From NCBI GenBank assembly GCA_020746105.1, contig CM036657.1:4601527-4665526 (forward strand): a stretch of DNA of 64,000 nucleotides. Reading direction: 5' to 3'. The DNA comes from Trogon surrucura. Its lineage: Eukaryota > Chordata > Aves > Trogoniformes > Trogonidae. Under the pieces are notes generated by a model that saw nothing but the letters and a program-made list of their open reading frames with translations, did not search any database and had not been told where the DNA came from. This document shows, one piece after another, positions 53,394-64,000 of the stretch. The stretch's first letter is position 1; every line of letters starts with the position of its first letter. The position numbers and the translations under genes are program-made.

Positions 53394-53763
53394 TGAAGAG
53401 GGTCCCTTTGGAGAGCTGGTCAAGACGATGACAAATTCCACCGATACGGTTACATGTCGCCCTCCCTTTATTGCTCCAGACAGCTCAATATATACAGTTA
53501 AACAGTGTCCACGCACCTGCCCCTTAACAGAGTTGGTCAGTTACAGGTTTACACGTGCCAGCGTTTTATTGGGTAGTGCCATTAAACTATGCAGGCGGCT
53601 CTCGCCTCCCCTCTCCCCCCGGCAAGGCTACGAAACAGCTACACCTCCTCCTCTCCGTGCCCCAAGGCAGCTTCAAGGACAGAGTCTTTATTTAGGCCCA
53701 AGCTGGGTTGTCCAAACCTTTAAAGGATTACTGAGGCCCTGCTCCACAAGAAATTCCTCTACA
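53394..53763 (-). repeat. ERV-D 5' LTR (family A)
   Basis: On the minus strand it starts TGTAGAGG and ends CCCTCTTCA, matching the family A LTRs at 42949-43350 and 60446-60847. As it is the only copy followed by a primer site, it identifies family A as a class II, tRNA-Lys ERV. Confidence 0.92.
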
Positions 53764-53984
53764 ACCTCACCCTTTATGCGAATAAAGTTAAGACTCCTCT
53801 GTCTTTGTGAACACTGACCTCTGGCAAGGTGATTTTCCATACAGAAGGAAGCAGAACTTTACTAACATTTGGAGAAGCCAGCATTGCAAAGAGAGGCTTT
53901 ATTTGCTGATTACCAGCAACCAAGCCTCACACTGCATTCTGGCTTTCTGGGCTGTGAGCACACATTGCTGTCTCCTTTGTCAGC

Positions 53985-54915
53985 GACATGGTCGATGGCA
54001 TTGAGTGCGCCCTCAGCAAGTTTGCCAATGACACCAAACTGTGTAGGGCCGTGGACTCACTTGAGGGAAGAGATGCCATCCTGAGGGACCTTGATAGGCT
54101 TGAGAAATGGGCCAGTGCAAACTGCATGAGCTTCAACAAGTCAAAATGCAAGGTCCTTCACCTGGGTCGGGCCAATCCTAGGCACAAATACAAACTGGGC
54201 ACAGAGTGGGTTGACAGTAGCCCTGAAGAGAAGGAAATTGGGGTGTTGACAGACGAGAAGCTCAACATGAGCCGGCAGGGCGCTCATGCAGCCCAGAAGG
54301 CCAACCGCATCCTGGGATGTATCAGGAGAAGCGTAGCCAGCAGGTCAAGAGAGGTGATTCTGCCCCTTTACTCTGCTCTTGTGAGACCCCACCTCGAATA
54401 CTGCGCCCAGTTCTGGTGTCCCCACCATAAGAGGGACATAGAACTGTTAGAACGTGTTCAGAGGAGGGCAACAGAAGTGATCCAGGGGCTGGAGCACCTT
54501 TGCTATGAGGACAGGCTGCAGGAGCTGGGATTGTTCAGTCTTGAAAAGAGAAGACTTCGGGGGGACCTAATAGCTGCCTTCCAATACCTGAAGGTATTCT
54601 ACGGAAAGGCTGGGGAGGGACTTTTTACAAGACCATCCAGTGATAGGACAAGGGGAAATGGGTTTAAGGTGAAGGAGAATAGATTTAGATTAGATCTTAG
54701 GAAGAAATTCTTCAGTATGAGTGTGGCAAGACTTTGGAATAAATTGCCCAGAGATGTTGTGGCTGCCCCCTCCCTGGAGGTGTTCAAGGCCAAGTTGGAC
54801 AGAGCCTCGAGTAGCCTGATCTAGTAGAGAGGCGTCCCTGCCCATGGCAGGGAGGTTGGATTAGATGATCTCTAAAGTCCCTTCCAACCTAGGCCATTCT
54901 ATGATTCTATGATTC
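53985..54915 (+). mobile_element. 5'-truncated CR1, plus strand
   Basis: Starts in RT just before the catalytic box, which reads FAND (near 54018), and runs through the RT C-terminus to a 3' UTR ending in ATTCTATG units. The frame from 53988 to 54824 is open for 278 codons. It is a different subfamily from the young minus CR1s (DDEKLNMSRQ-type block). It has the same 3' UTR type as the SINE-like unit at 17497-17638. Confidence 0.88.
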
Positions 54916-54919
54916 TCCT

Positions 54920-56685
54920 AATTCAGTTTTTCATCTGTGATTGTGATGAAAGTAGTGCAAGCCTTTGGAGTGGCTTGTTTGCTGCCTTGCCTGCTGCCTG
55001 ATCAGGTGACTTAGGTGAGAATGAGTAAGACTTTTTCTTTTTTAAGTGAAGATCATGTGAGTTTAGCAAAGTAGATATTAATCTCTAGCAAGAATATTTA
55101 GTATATAAAAGATCTTAAATCACATTGCAAGCATGTGATTTTTTTAAATTATTTTTTTTAAGTAAGATAAATTCCTAAAGGAGATTCTCTTTGACTGCTA
55201 ATGCTTCATCCAGAATACCTGTGTGTACAAGAGGAAATAGCCTGGAATAGTTAAGTTTAAAACATTGTGCTTGTGCTTTAAGAAATTCCAAATTCTTGAC
55301 TTGGTGTCTTTGAATATCAGCATTCTGCACAATGCATGCCCTGGTCTGAGGGTCAGCAGAAAGGGAGAAAATGGGAACCTAATTTGTTTAGCTTCTGTAG
55401 CCTCAAGGTAAGTTGTGAAAGAGGAATGTGCAAAATAAATATTAATTTTATGTGAAACACATGCATTGGTAATGATTAGAAACTTTTTGTGTTGTCTGTT
55501 GTACAAACCCAGATATTTATCACTGATTTAAAATACTTTTGCCAAGTTTGCATAATGAGTTGCTTATGCCTGAAAAAAAATAGTTTTCACACACAGAATA
55601 AAGAAATCTGTCTTATCCAATGGTAGCATGTTCTTTTAGTGAAATAGAATTCAGTGAACAGTTGTCTCTATTCCAGTCCATTTATGATTCTGCAGCAGTG
55701 CCGGGTGCACACTTACTGAAGTGTGACCTTGAGCAAGACCTGCAGTCACAGTGCAAAGTAAAATGAAGTATTGCCACTGCTTCCTTTCTCCTTAGAAGCT
55801 AAAAATACTGTGTGTGTGTTTTCTACAATTTTGCACGCTTGAGTTAGCTCCTTACACAGTGGATACCCTTAATAAAATGACAACAGCAAGTTAGTTTTGT
55901 CTTTTGAACTGGCACTGGCTACATGGCTCAAAAATACAGTATTACGGTACTTGAATGTGTGTTGAGTCTAATTCTTTTTCTTTTTTTTCCATTTTCCAGA
56001 CAACTGCTTTTCCGTTAACTTTGGGAAAACGTACTGGCAGATTCACTTAAAATAAGTTCAGCTCCACCCTTTGTATAAGTGACTTAGTCTGTGCAATAAG
56101 AAATTAAGATCAAGGGACATTTTTTTGTTAACCTGTGGTTTTGTTATCTGCATCCCAAAGAGCATGGTGAAACACAATCCTATCTGCAATATAACTAACT
56201 CATCTCAAGGAGCTTTAAGATGCTTACTGTAACATGTGCTATTATAAGATGCCTCGATGGAATTATTGGTAACTGACGTAAAATATGACAAACTGTTTTA
56301 GGCTTTCTGAGAAAAGAAACATGCATTATGGGTGAGTGGCCCCATAATGTAACTGATTAATGAAGGATTGCTGAGGCATACGCAGCTGATGTTATGAAAA
56401 ATGAATTCTTTGTTGTTGTGTCACCAACTGCATTCGGAAAAAGACTGTTATTAAGAATCATTATCAATAGCTATATTTTCAAACTCTCTTTTAATAATAG
56501 GGCTAGAATTAATTTAATAGGTTTACTTCATTTGGTGGTAATTGATAAATAATCAAAATTTATCAATGTGCCTGCGTGTGTTTCACTAACAATCATGCAG
56601 AAACGGTCCATTTACCACCTGACTTGGTCCAAATTAGAATTAAATTGATGATCGATTAATTTTAGAAGAGGCAGTGTTGTATTTT
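54920..56685. other. Unassigned interval
   Basis: AT-rich, with no long ORF, LTR ends or CR1 blocks. A small open frame at 55198-55506 on the minus strand has no recognisable domain. Together with 17639-18690 it is the longest stretch here that looks like non-repetitive DNA. Confidence 0.6.
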
Positions 56686-56686
56686 C

Positions 56687-56900
56687 ATAGAATTATAGAA
56701 CTGTTTGGGTTGGAAAGGTCCTTTAATATCATTGAGTCCAACCATTAACCTAGCAATGCCAGCCTTATTACTAGGCCATGTCACCAAGTGCCACATCTAC
56801 ACATCTTTTAAATACCTCCAGGGATGGTGACTCTACCACTTCCCTGGGCAACTTGTTCCAATGCTTAACAACCCTTTTGGTGAAGAAGTTTTTCCTAATA
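56687..56900 (-). mobile_element. Old CR1 3' fragment
   Basis: Contains ATAGAATTATAG units, the CR1 3' UTR and the ORF2 C-terminal NFFTKRV block. It is more diverged than the other copies. Confidence 0.8.
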
Positions 56901-57073
56901 TCCAAAGGGAGGCAACTCTTAGTGGAGCAGAGGTTTCGGTATCCTCTCATCAAACTCCCCAGCCTTCCCGTTGTAACCCACATGAACAGGGCCAATGGGA
57001 ACAGGTCTCTGCCCGAAGAAACAAATGAAACAAACGGAGCAAGCCGGTTCCTTTAAGAAGTGCGCCACCTATA

Positions 57074-57690
57074 GTGCCCTTGCGGAACAGGTATGGGGCT
57101 CTGCAGGAGGAACTGGTTGCAAACGAGGACAAGGGCTCACAAAAGCTAGAAGAGTCACCAAAGCTAACTAGCCTCAGGAGGGCCATCATTACTGACCCTG
57201 AAAAGAAAAATCGAAGGGTCATTGTTGTAGGTGACTCCCTGTTGAGGGGAACAGAGGGCCCGATATGCAGACCAAACTCGCTTCATAGAGAGGTCTGCTG
57301 TCTTCCTGGTGTCCGGGCAAAGGACATCGTAGGTAAACTTCCCATCCTTGTGAGCCCTTCAGACTATTACCCGCTTCTGGTCTTTCAGGTGGGAAGTGAT
57401 GATGTAGCAATGAGAGGCCTTAGGGCAACTGGTAAAGGGATCAGGAGCTCAAGGTGTATTCTCCGCCATCCCTCTGACATCAGCGATGGACGTGGGAATA
57501 TATAGGAAGTCAACAGGTCAATTCATGGCTCGGGGACTGGCGTCGTCGACAGGGCTTTGGATTTTACAATCACAAATTGGTATACAAGGCACCAGAGCTG
57601 CGTGCAGCCAATGGGATGCACTTGTCCCAGAGGGGGAAAAGGATTCTGGGGCAGGAGTTGGCAAGGTTCATTGGTAGGGCTTTAAATTAG
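57074..57690 (+). pseudogene. CR1 ORF1 esterase, frameshifted
   Basis: Carries VIVVGDSLLRG near 57220 (GDS nucleophile) and a GSDD block near 57392, in the same layout as 4182-4973. The frame is lost near 57450 and the C-terminus continues in other frames to the RFIGRALN-like end near 57690. Confidence 0.78.
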
Positions 57691-57875
57691 ATTTGAAGGG
57701 GGAAGGGGTCAGTAATTTCATGCTTGCCTATGACAAACAGTGGGGCAGTACATCAGGGGCAGAGGGATGGAGTCCTAGTAAGGGCTCTCAACTTGTTGCC
57801 CTGAGGCAAGCCAGGGACGATGCACCGGGACACCCCAATGGGATCAAGGGGAATTCACACAAGAGGGTGACACAG

Positions 57876-60198
57876 TCAGCCCAGCTGAAGTGCCTCTATG
57901 CGAATACACACAGCTTGGGCAATAAACAGGATGAATTAAGGGCCACTGTGCTGCTGGAAAGCCATGACATAGTGGCTGTAACTGAGACTTGGTGGGATGA
58001 TTCCCATCACTGGAGCATAATGATAGATTGTCATGGGTTGACCCTGGTCAGCCGCCAGGTACCCACACAGCCGCTCAATCACTCCCCCTTCACTGCTGAA
58101 CAGGGGGAGAAAATATTTCCAAGGGTTCAGGGTTTGAGATAAGGACAGGGAGATCACCCTCATTTACCGTCCCGGGCAAAACAGACTCAGTTTTGGGGAA
58201 ATTAGGTACATTTATTAAAAGAACTAATCAGAGAGGAGTAGTGAGAAGTAAGAAAGAGCAAACAAATCTTAGAACACCTTCCCCCCATCCCTCCCTTCTT
58301 CCCGGGCTTAACATCAATCCCGGTTTCTCCACCTCATCCCCCCGAGCGGCGCAGGGGGACAGGGAATGGGGGCTGCGGTCAGTTCATCCGACGTTGGTTT
58401 CACCGCTTCTTCACTCCGGGGGAGGACTCTTCACTCTTCCCCAGGGCCACTGTGGGGTCCCTCTCACGGGAGACAAGCTTCACGCTCTCTTCTCCGCGTG
58501 AGTCGTCCCACGAAGGGCAATTCATCACAAACTGCCCAACGGGAGACACCTCACGAGGGGCAGCCCACCCCTCGTGAGTCTGAGGTGCAGTCCTTCGGGG
58601 GAAACTGCTCCAGCGTGAGCCACCCACAACGTCCCAAAAGTCCCACTGGCCAACCTGCTCCAGCGTGGGCATTCCCTCTTCCACGGGCTACAGGTTCCGG
58701 CAGCAACTTGCTCTGATGTGGGCTTCCCATGGGCTACAGTCCCCTTTCAGGCATCCACCCACACGGCGTGGAGTCCTCGGTGGACATCTATGCGGTGATC
58801 CTCACGGTGGACTTCTGCACCTCGCCCATGGGCTGCAGGGGGACAACCCGCTTCACCATGGTCTTCACCACGGACCTGGGGGACTCCTTCTGCTCCGGCG
58901 CCTGGAGCTCATCCTCCCCCCCCCCCCTTCTTCACTGACCTTGATGTCTGCACAGATTCTCACTCCTCCATCTCTGTGCCAGCTGTTATGGCGCAGTTCT
59001 TTTTCCCGTTCTTAAATATGTTTTTCACAGAGGCGTTCCTCTGCTATCACCTTACTGATAGGCTCAGCCTTGGCCAGCGGCGGGTCCCTCTTTGTAGCCG
59101 GCTGGCATTGGCTCTATCAATCTTGGGGAGCTTCTAGCAGCTTCTTACAGAAGCCACCCTGCAGCTCCCCCCCCCCGCCGCTGAAATCTGGCCAGGCCAA
59201 ACCAAAACATAGATGGATACAAGCTGTTCAGGAAGGACAGGCAGGGTAGGAGGGGAGGAGGAGTTGCCCTCTACATCCATGATCAGCTGGAATTGATGGA
59301 GGCCCATATGGGGAAGGACAGTGAGCCAGTTGAGAGTGTATGGGTTAAGATTAAAGGGAAGACAGGGGAAGGTGATGTTACAGTAGGGGTCTGCTACAGG
59401 CCACCTGACCAGCAGAGCCAAGCAGATGAGGTCCTCCATAGGCAGACAGAAGTGTCTTCACGTTCACAGGCCCTGGTCCTTGTGGGAGATTTCAACCACC
59501 CTGACATCTGCTGGAGGGACAGCACAGCAAGGCATCAGCAATCCAGGATGTTCCTGGAATGCATTGATGACAACTTCCTCCTCCAAATGGTAGAGGAACC
59601 AACAAGAAAAGATGCTATACTGGACCTTGTTCTCACCAACAGGAAAGGGCTGGTGAGCAATGTGAGGCTCAGGGATAGCCTTGTCTGCAGTGACCATGAA
59701 GTGATAGAATTCAAGATCCTCAGGCCAACTAGGAGGGTGTATTCCAAGCTTATGACCCTGGACTTCAGGCACGCAGACTTGGATCACTTCAGGGATCTGC
59801 TGGCCAAAGTGCTGTGGGACAAAGCCCTAGAGGGAAGGGGGGCCCAGGACAGCTGGTCAGTATTCAAGGATCACCTTCTCCGTGTCCAGGAGCAAACTAT
59901 ACCAACAAAGAGGAAGGCACGAAAGAATGCTAGGAGACCTGCCTGGATGAGCAAGGAGCTCCTGGACACACTGTCACACAAAAAGAAACTTTACAAGGAG
60001 TGGAAGATTGGATGGCTAGAGTGGGGGGGCGTATAAGGAAGCTGCCCGAGCAGCAAGAGACTTCGTTAGAAAAGCTAAAACTCATTTAGAATTAAGTCTA
60101 GTCAGAGAGATCAAGGGAAACAGCAAAAATTTCTATAGGTATATTAATGGCAAGAAGAAGACCAGGGAAGGTCTGGACCCCCTCAGAAAGGAAATGGG
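57876..60198 (+). pseudogene. CR1 ORF2 endonuclease, split by an LTR
   Basis: The N-terminus (LKCLYANTHS, TETWWDDS) is at 57876-58028. After the LTR the frame resumes at 59215 with the RQGRRGGG block, GDFNHPDICW near 59485, CSDHEVIEF near 59688, and a link toward RT that ends at 60198. A frame change lies near 60030. The two halves join in frame around the TAGAT duplication. Confidence 0.8.
58029..59209 (-). repeat. ERVL-like solo LTR with 5-bp target duplication
   Basis: 1181 bp, flanked by TAGAT at 58024-58028 and 59210-59214. On the minus strand it starts TGTTTTGGTTTGG and ends CAACCCATGACA. A polyA signal (TTAATAAATG) lies near 58214 and an ATATTTAAG TATA-like element near 59017. The GC-rich middle repeats CTGCTCCAGCGTG-type units. 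It is the same family as 26655-27829. Confidence 0.9.
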
Positions 60199-61639
60199 TG
60201 TCACGTCCCACTCAGGAGAGAGGGACGAGTGACTTTCAAATTCGTAATACACCACCAGCGTGGACAACGGTGAGACGAGTCTCAAGGCCCATACACTAAC
60301 ATTTATTAATTTATCACAGCATATAGATCGGACTCATGACAATAGACTAAAATTTAAAAGGCAAGATAGGGCAGACAACATAACAAAAAAAAGAGTCCAG
60401 GAAAGGCTAAACAAAGCAAATGAACTTACAACAACTTAATAATACTGAAGAGGGGTCCCTTCGGAGAGCCGGCCAAGTTAACGATCATCACACCAATATG
60501 GCTACAGATCGTCCTCTCTTTATTGCTCCGGACAGCTCAATATATACAGTTCAGCAGTGTCCCCGCGCCTGCCCCTTCACAGAGTTGGTCGGTTACAGGT
60601 TTACACGCGCCAGCGTTTTATTGGGCAGTGCCATTCCACTATGCAAGCGGCTATCAACCCCTCTTCTCCCCCCGGGGCCAGCACCTCCCGCCAAGCATCT
60701 CGCAAAGCTCTCACAAAACAGATAAAACCTCCTCCTCCCTGTGTTCCAAGGCAGCTTCAAGGACAGAGCCTCTGTTTAGGCCTACGCTGGGTTGTCCACA
60801 CTTTTAAAGTTATACCGCACCTCTGCTCCACAAGAAATTCCTCTACATAATACTAACAAGGAATCACAAGGAAGAAATTTAGGCATAAACCTAAATAAAA
60901 AGTATGATAGACCTTGCATTATTTAGCTAGAAAAAGAGAGACTTAATGATAACAAGGAAAAAATACATAACAACTTCTAATAGGCAGCATTATACTTCTA
61001 ATTACAAGACAGAAAGAAAGTATAAACTAAACAAACAGTGTGATAGGCCTTGTGAGAGAGGAGAAAAGGAAAGGGGGGGGGGGGGGTAGACAAAAGGAAA
61101 AGGAGGGGGGGGAGAAAGAGAGAGAGAGGTGGGGAGTGGAGGGGGAAACAGGGAGAGACAGAGATCACCGCTCCTGATTCTTGCGTTTGCTGCCGACGAG
61201 GGTTCAAGGATGATGCCGTCATCTTTTCTTCTTCTCCTGCGTTTTTCTTCTTGATGTTTTCATCTCGGGTTACACGCTTCTTCTGTCTGCTTTTTTCTTA
61301 TTCCTCATCTTCAGTTCCATCTTGTAGTTCTATCTTGTAGTTCTAAACTTTGCTTTTCCTCGCCTCAATTTATACACCATTTTCTATGTGCAGACGTGCA
61401 GAGAACCAGGTAGGGGGATCAAGGCACTTAATTGTTTCCAGTAATTCTCATTAACATGTGTGAATGTCCCATCTCCTTGACAGATGTGATAGAGATTAGG
61501 CCATCCTGCCTCCGCACGATTTCCTAATTTCTACACATATTTGTCACCAGGGCTGTCTGAGGCATTTGTAACCTTATCAGATCGCCCCTCCACAACATTC
61601 CATGGGACCAAAAACTGGTTTTCTTTTCTGACCGTGACA
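60199..61639 (-). repeat. LTR of another family (E), minus strand
   Basis: The ends TGTCACGT and CGTGACA are inverted repeats. On the minus strand a TATA box (GTGTATAAATTG) is near 61371 and a polyA signal (TAATAAATG) near 60301. It is about 1030 bp without the solo LTR inside it. No primer site or polypurine tract is seen beside it, and the flanks do not give a clean duplication. G-runs and GA-rich tracts occur at 61065-61160. Confidence 0.6.
60446..60847 (-). repeat. Solo family A LTR with 6-bp target duplication
   Basis: 402 bp, flanked by TAATAC at 60440-60445 and 60848-60853. It is nested in LTR E, so family A was active after LTR E inserted. Confidence 0.93.
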
Positions 61640-63400
61640 AGAAATGTTTAAGGCAAAATCCATGAATCAGTCCGCTACACCACCCCGTGACTTAAACATT
61701 GATTGTAACCGGCTTCTGAAGTCTTCAGTTTGTGGAGGGGAGGGAGAGAAACGGGGAGAGGAAAGAGAGAAGGGGGATAGAGAGAGAGAGAGAATGGGAG
61801 GAGGGAGAGCAGAGAGAAGAATCCTGCATTGCACAGTAGCTATGCTAATTAACAAACTATTAATTAATACTGCTCAACTACTTAACGTATATATTTAACA
61901 ACATCTTCTTTAACAAACTTCAAAACACTTAAAGTAACAGTCTTTTTGGTTTTGCACTCCTCTTGTTCTGAGCTCTGAGATTATGTCCTCCATCTTCTTT
62001 AACACAGTCCTTCGGTGTCGTCCATCTTCTCCGACGCAAACAATCCTTTGCTCGTGAAACTGTGTGGCGCCCTCGCAGGTGTCCTTTGCCGCACTCAGTT
62101 CCAGGGACACACTCCATCCTTCCCGTCCGAATTTCACGATTAAAATTATGAACATACTTAATTATAACAATAACCATACTATTATTTCCATATTTTACAT
62201 TGAAAATATCAACAATTTAACTATAACATTTTCAGTTAAACAAATTTAACAAAACTAAAACATATTACCGATCAAGGTTACAAATGTGTTTCTTGCATTG
62301 GGGGATTAGGAAGAGAAGGGGGCTGTTGCCTATCAAAACAATTACAACACACAACATCTATTACAACAATCATAAAACTCATCAGTGCATTGCCAAAGCA
62401 CACATACAAAGACAGTGAGCGCAATTGAAGCCGTCAAGGCCAATGCAACCATAACGTGACTGACTATCACCTCTGTGTTCATCTTGGCTGCTGTGAGCTC
62501 GGCAATGCTGCTTTGCTGAGTTGGGGTCTTCATACTCAGTAAGAAAACTAGACCTACATGCCCCCAGCCCAGTACGCATGCGCGATTTCGGACTGGGTCC
62601 TTTCGCTATAGACTTTTTGCACCTTGCAGTTGCCACACTACCCCGTGAGTCCCAGCGATATCCGGAGAGAGGTGAACTAAGTTCCAGGACTCCAGCTATT
62701 AAACACCTGGAAAAGTCCTCTGGTCTTGTGTGTATCAAACCAGCCGGAGCATCACCAGAAGCAACATGGCAATCATTATGAGGTACAAACTTTGTTTTAA
62801 TATGTTTTACTGTGACTTCAGCACAGTCCACTCTTAGAGTGATGTGAACCGGCCAATCATATCTAATTCAATAATAATTTTCCCAATTAGAACAATTTAT
62901 CACATTTTGGCAAGACTACAACTCCAAGAGGTTTGATACTAAGTAAACATGTAAGTGTGGAACTCTGATACAGTACTGTGGGATAGTAGTTATCCTTTCA
63001 AAAATATCTAATTTACCAACAGACACACAAATCAAGGCTAAAAGTACAGCATGTTAGTGACAGGGTATAGCTAATCAATTTTCTATAATCAATGGTCAAG
63101 TACTACAGATCATGAAGTTTACAAGATGGACAGACTGGAGAATTATAGGGGAGGGTAATGGGTGCAGCTTGTTATTTCTCTGTTCTCCAGGTCCTCAATC
63201 ACTTCAGTAACACCCAGTCCAGCCAGGCTAGTGGGGGGGGGCGGGGGGGGGGGATAGTTACGAAAAGCCAGTTGGGGCGAATCGCGTTGGCTGCAGGGTC
63301 CTAGTGCAAGCTGTTTCCACTGGGCCAAACACCAGCTCCTGCCTGCTAACACATCAATCACCAATATATTCCTCTCATAAGAGGATTTCTCCAAGATTTC
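61640..63400. other. Unassigned interval with purine-rich tract and a small membrane-type ORF
   Basis: A GA-rich tract lies at 61733-61826. A minus-strand frame at 62342-62533 encodes about 46 residues from its second Met, with one hydrophobic stretch (VMVALALTASIALTVFVCVLW) and a Cys-rich end, which may be chance or an ERV accessory remnant. The G-rich block at 63233-63252 is low complexity. No pol or gag motif was found. It may be the interior of the element that owns LTR E. Confidence 0.4.
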
Positions 63401-63404
63401 TGAC

Positions 63405-63692
63405 ATATTTCCCCAAAGCCTTCTCCTTGAGAAACTGATGTATTACGGTCTAGACAAACGGTCTGTTTAGTGTGTGGGAACTGGCTGACAGGCTGCACAT
63501 AGAGGATGGTAGAAATATCTCCTTATCAGTCTGGCAACCAGTCACAAGTGGGGTCCCTCAGGGATAAATATTAGGCCTAATGCTGTTTAATATCTTCATA
63601 ACTGATCTGGATGATGGATTCAAGTGTGCCCTGATGAAGTTTGCTGACGATACCAAACTGAGCAGGGAAATGGACACTTCAGAAGGGAGAGC
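63405..63692 (+). mobile_element. CR1 RT fragment, plus strand
   Basis: Carries an ILLEKL-like start, NWLTGC, SGVPQG followed by a stop, LFNIFITDLDDG and the FADD box near 63640. It is truncated at the right by the family A LTR. Confidence 0.75.
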
Positions 63693-64000
63693 TGTAGGGG
63701 AATTTCTTGTGGAGCAGGGGTGCCGTATCCCTTTAAAGGTTTGGACAACCCAGCTTAGGCCTGAGCAAAGGCTCTGTCCTTGAAGCTGCCTTGGGGCACA
63801 GAGAGGAGGAGATGCAGCTGTTTGTGAGAGCCTTGCTGGGGGGAGAAGGGGGAGCGAGAGCCGCCTGCATAGTTGAATGGCACTATCCAATAAAACGCTG
63901 GCGGGTGTAAATCTGTAACTGACCAACTCTGTTAAGGGGCAGGCGCATGGACACTCCTTAACTGTATATATTGAGCTGTCCAGAGCAATAAGAGGAGGAA
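63693..64000 (+). repeat. Family A LTR, plus strand, cut by the window edge
   Basis: TGTAGGGGAATTTCTTGTGG starts it. The CCAATAAAACGC block and the CAATAAGAGG region are present, and the last 70 to 90 bases lie beyond the window. The left flank is GAGAGC. Whether it is solo or starts a provirus cannot be seen here. Confidence 0.88.

Larger units (their letters stand above)
41941..53763 (-). mobile_element. ERV-D: class II provirus, 5' half, heavily interrupted
   Basis: Read leftward it has a family A 5' LTR (53394-53763), a tRNA-Lys primer site, a leader, and gag from 53197, which is broken by the gamma provirus (43756-53020) and by a solo family A LTR (42949-43350). Gag is cut at 41940 by the CR1. 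Pro, pol, env and the 3' LTR are absent, except perhaps for the LTR scrap at 38564-38592. Confidence 0.85.
57000..60198 (+). mobile_element. Older CR1, plus strand, ORF1 to mid ORF2
   Basis: ORF1 esterase (57074-57690) is followed by ORF2 endonuclease (from about 57876). The copy is split at 58029-59209 by an ERVL-like LTR with a 5-bp duplication, and cut at 60198 by another LTR. The RT and 3' end are missing. The subfamily differs from the young copies. Confidence 0.85.

Noticed and set aside
53988-54824. A 278-codon host gene
   Set aside because: It is the RT C-terminal part of a 5'-truncated CR1 ending in ATTCTATG repeats.
61071-61086. G-run, and similar runs at 37723-37737 and 63233-63252, as a functional quadruplex
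   Set aside because: These are simple homopolymers in dead elements and prone to sequencing error. Nothing ties them to a function.
1-64000. CRISPR arrays, operons or bacterial promoters
   Set aside because: The content is plainly vertebrate. The only regular repeats are CR1 terminal units, a U3 15-mer and low-complexity runs.

Overview
This window looks like transposable-element-dense bird DNA. It is dominated by CR1 LINEs, recognised by 3' ends with octamer-like repeats such as ATTCTATG or ATTCTGTG, an ORF1 with a GDS-type SGNH esterase, and an ORF2 carrying endonuclease and reverse transcriptase. The rest is mostly LTR retroelements of several classes, plus two tRNA/CR1 chimeric SINE-like units. 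I see no host protein-coding gene and no rRNA gene. The species cannot be named from the sequence. A tRNA-Ile-like SINE head fused to a CR1 tail resembles SINEs known from passerines. The insertion density would suit a W chromosome or heterochromatin, but nothing here proves that.

Layout. 72-8500: a minus-strand CR1 split by at least four other CR1 insertions, two of them with 7-bp target duplications and one (4180-7948) nearly full length. 8501-9479: no recognised feature. 9480-9858: solo LTR of family A, followed by a LINE C-terminal remnant that is not CR1-like. 10015-17395: complete but decayed class II provirus (ERV-B) with 6-bp target duplications, a tRNA-Trp-like primer site, dUTPase and an alpharetrovirus-like TM. 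17500-17638: SINE-like unit. 19450-21660: 5' end of a gamma-type ERV. 21662-30190: minus-strand ERV pol, pro and gag, interrupted by a CR1 whose ORF2 is open for 961 codons and which itself carries an ERVL-like solo LTR. 30205-37095: a run of CR1 copies. 37096-38592: gamma gag piece, tRNA-CR1 chimera and an LTR scrap. 38594-41940: plus-strand CR1. 41941-53763: class II provirus (ERV-D, tRNA-Lys primer site) into whose gag a young gamma-type provirus (43756-53020) and a solo LTR have inserted. 53985-60198: CR1 copies and a second ERVL-like LTR. 60199-64000: another LTR type, two more family A LTRs, a CR1 scrap and unassigned sequence.

The main item is the provirus at 43756-53020 on the minus strand. 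Its two 505-bp LTRs differ at one position. Gag and Pol lie in one frame separated by UGA followed by CUA, a known leaky stop context. Its env ORF begins with a signal peptide and three consecutive segments that carry the Cys...Trp...Asp-x-Gly-x-Tyr-x-Cys pattern of immunoglobulin domains, placed ahead of an SU-like region. This arrangement is not one I can match to a described retroviral envelope. The copy has one in-frame stop in pol and one frame change in env, so it is not intact as it stands.

The nesting gives a relative order of events: ERV-D is older than the gamma provirus inside it, the minus CR1 at 72-8500 is older than the CR1s within it, and the ERV pol at 21662-30190 is older than the CR1 within it, which is older than the ERVL-like LTR within that.
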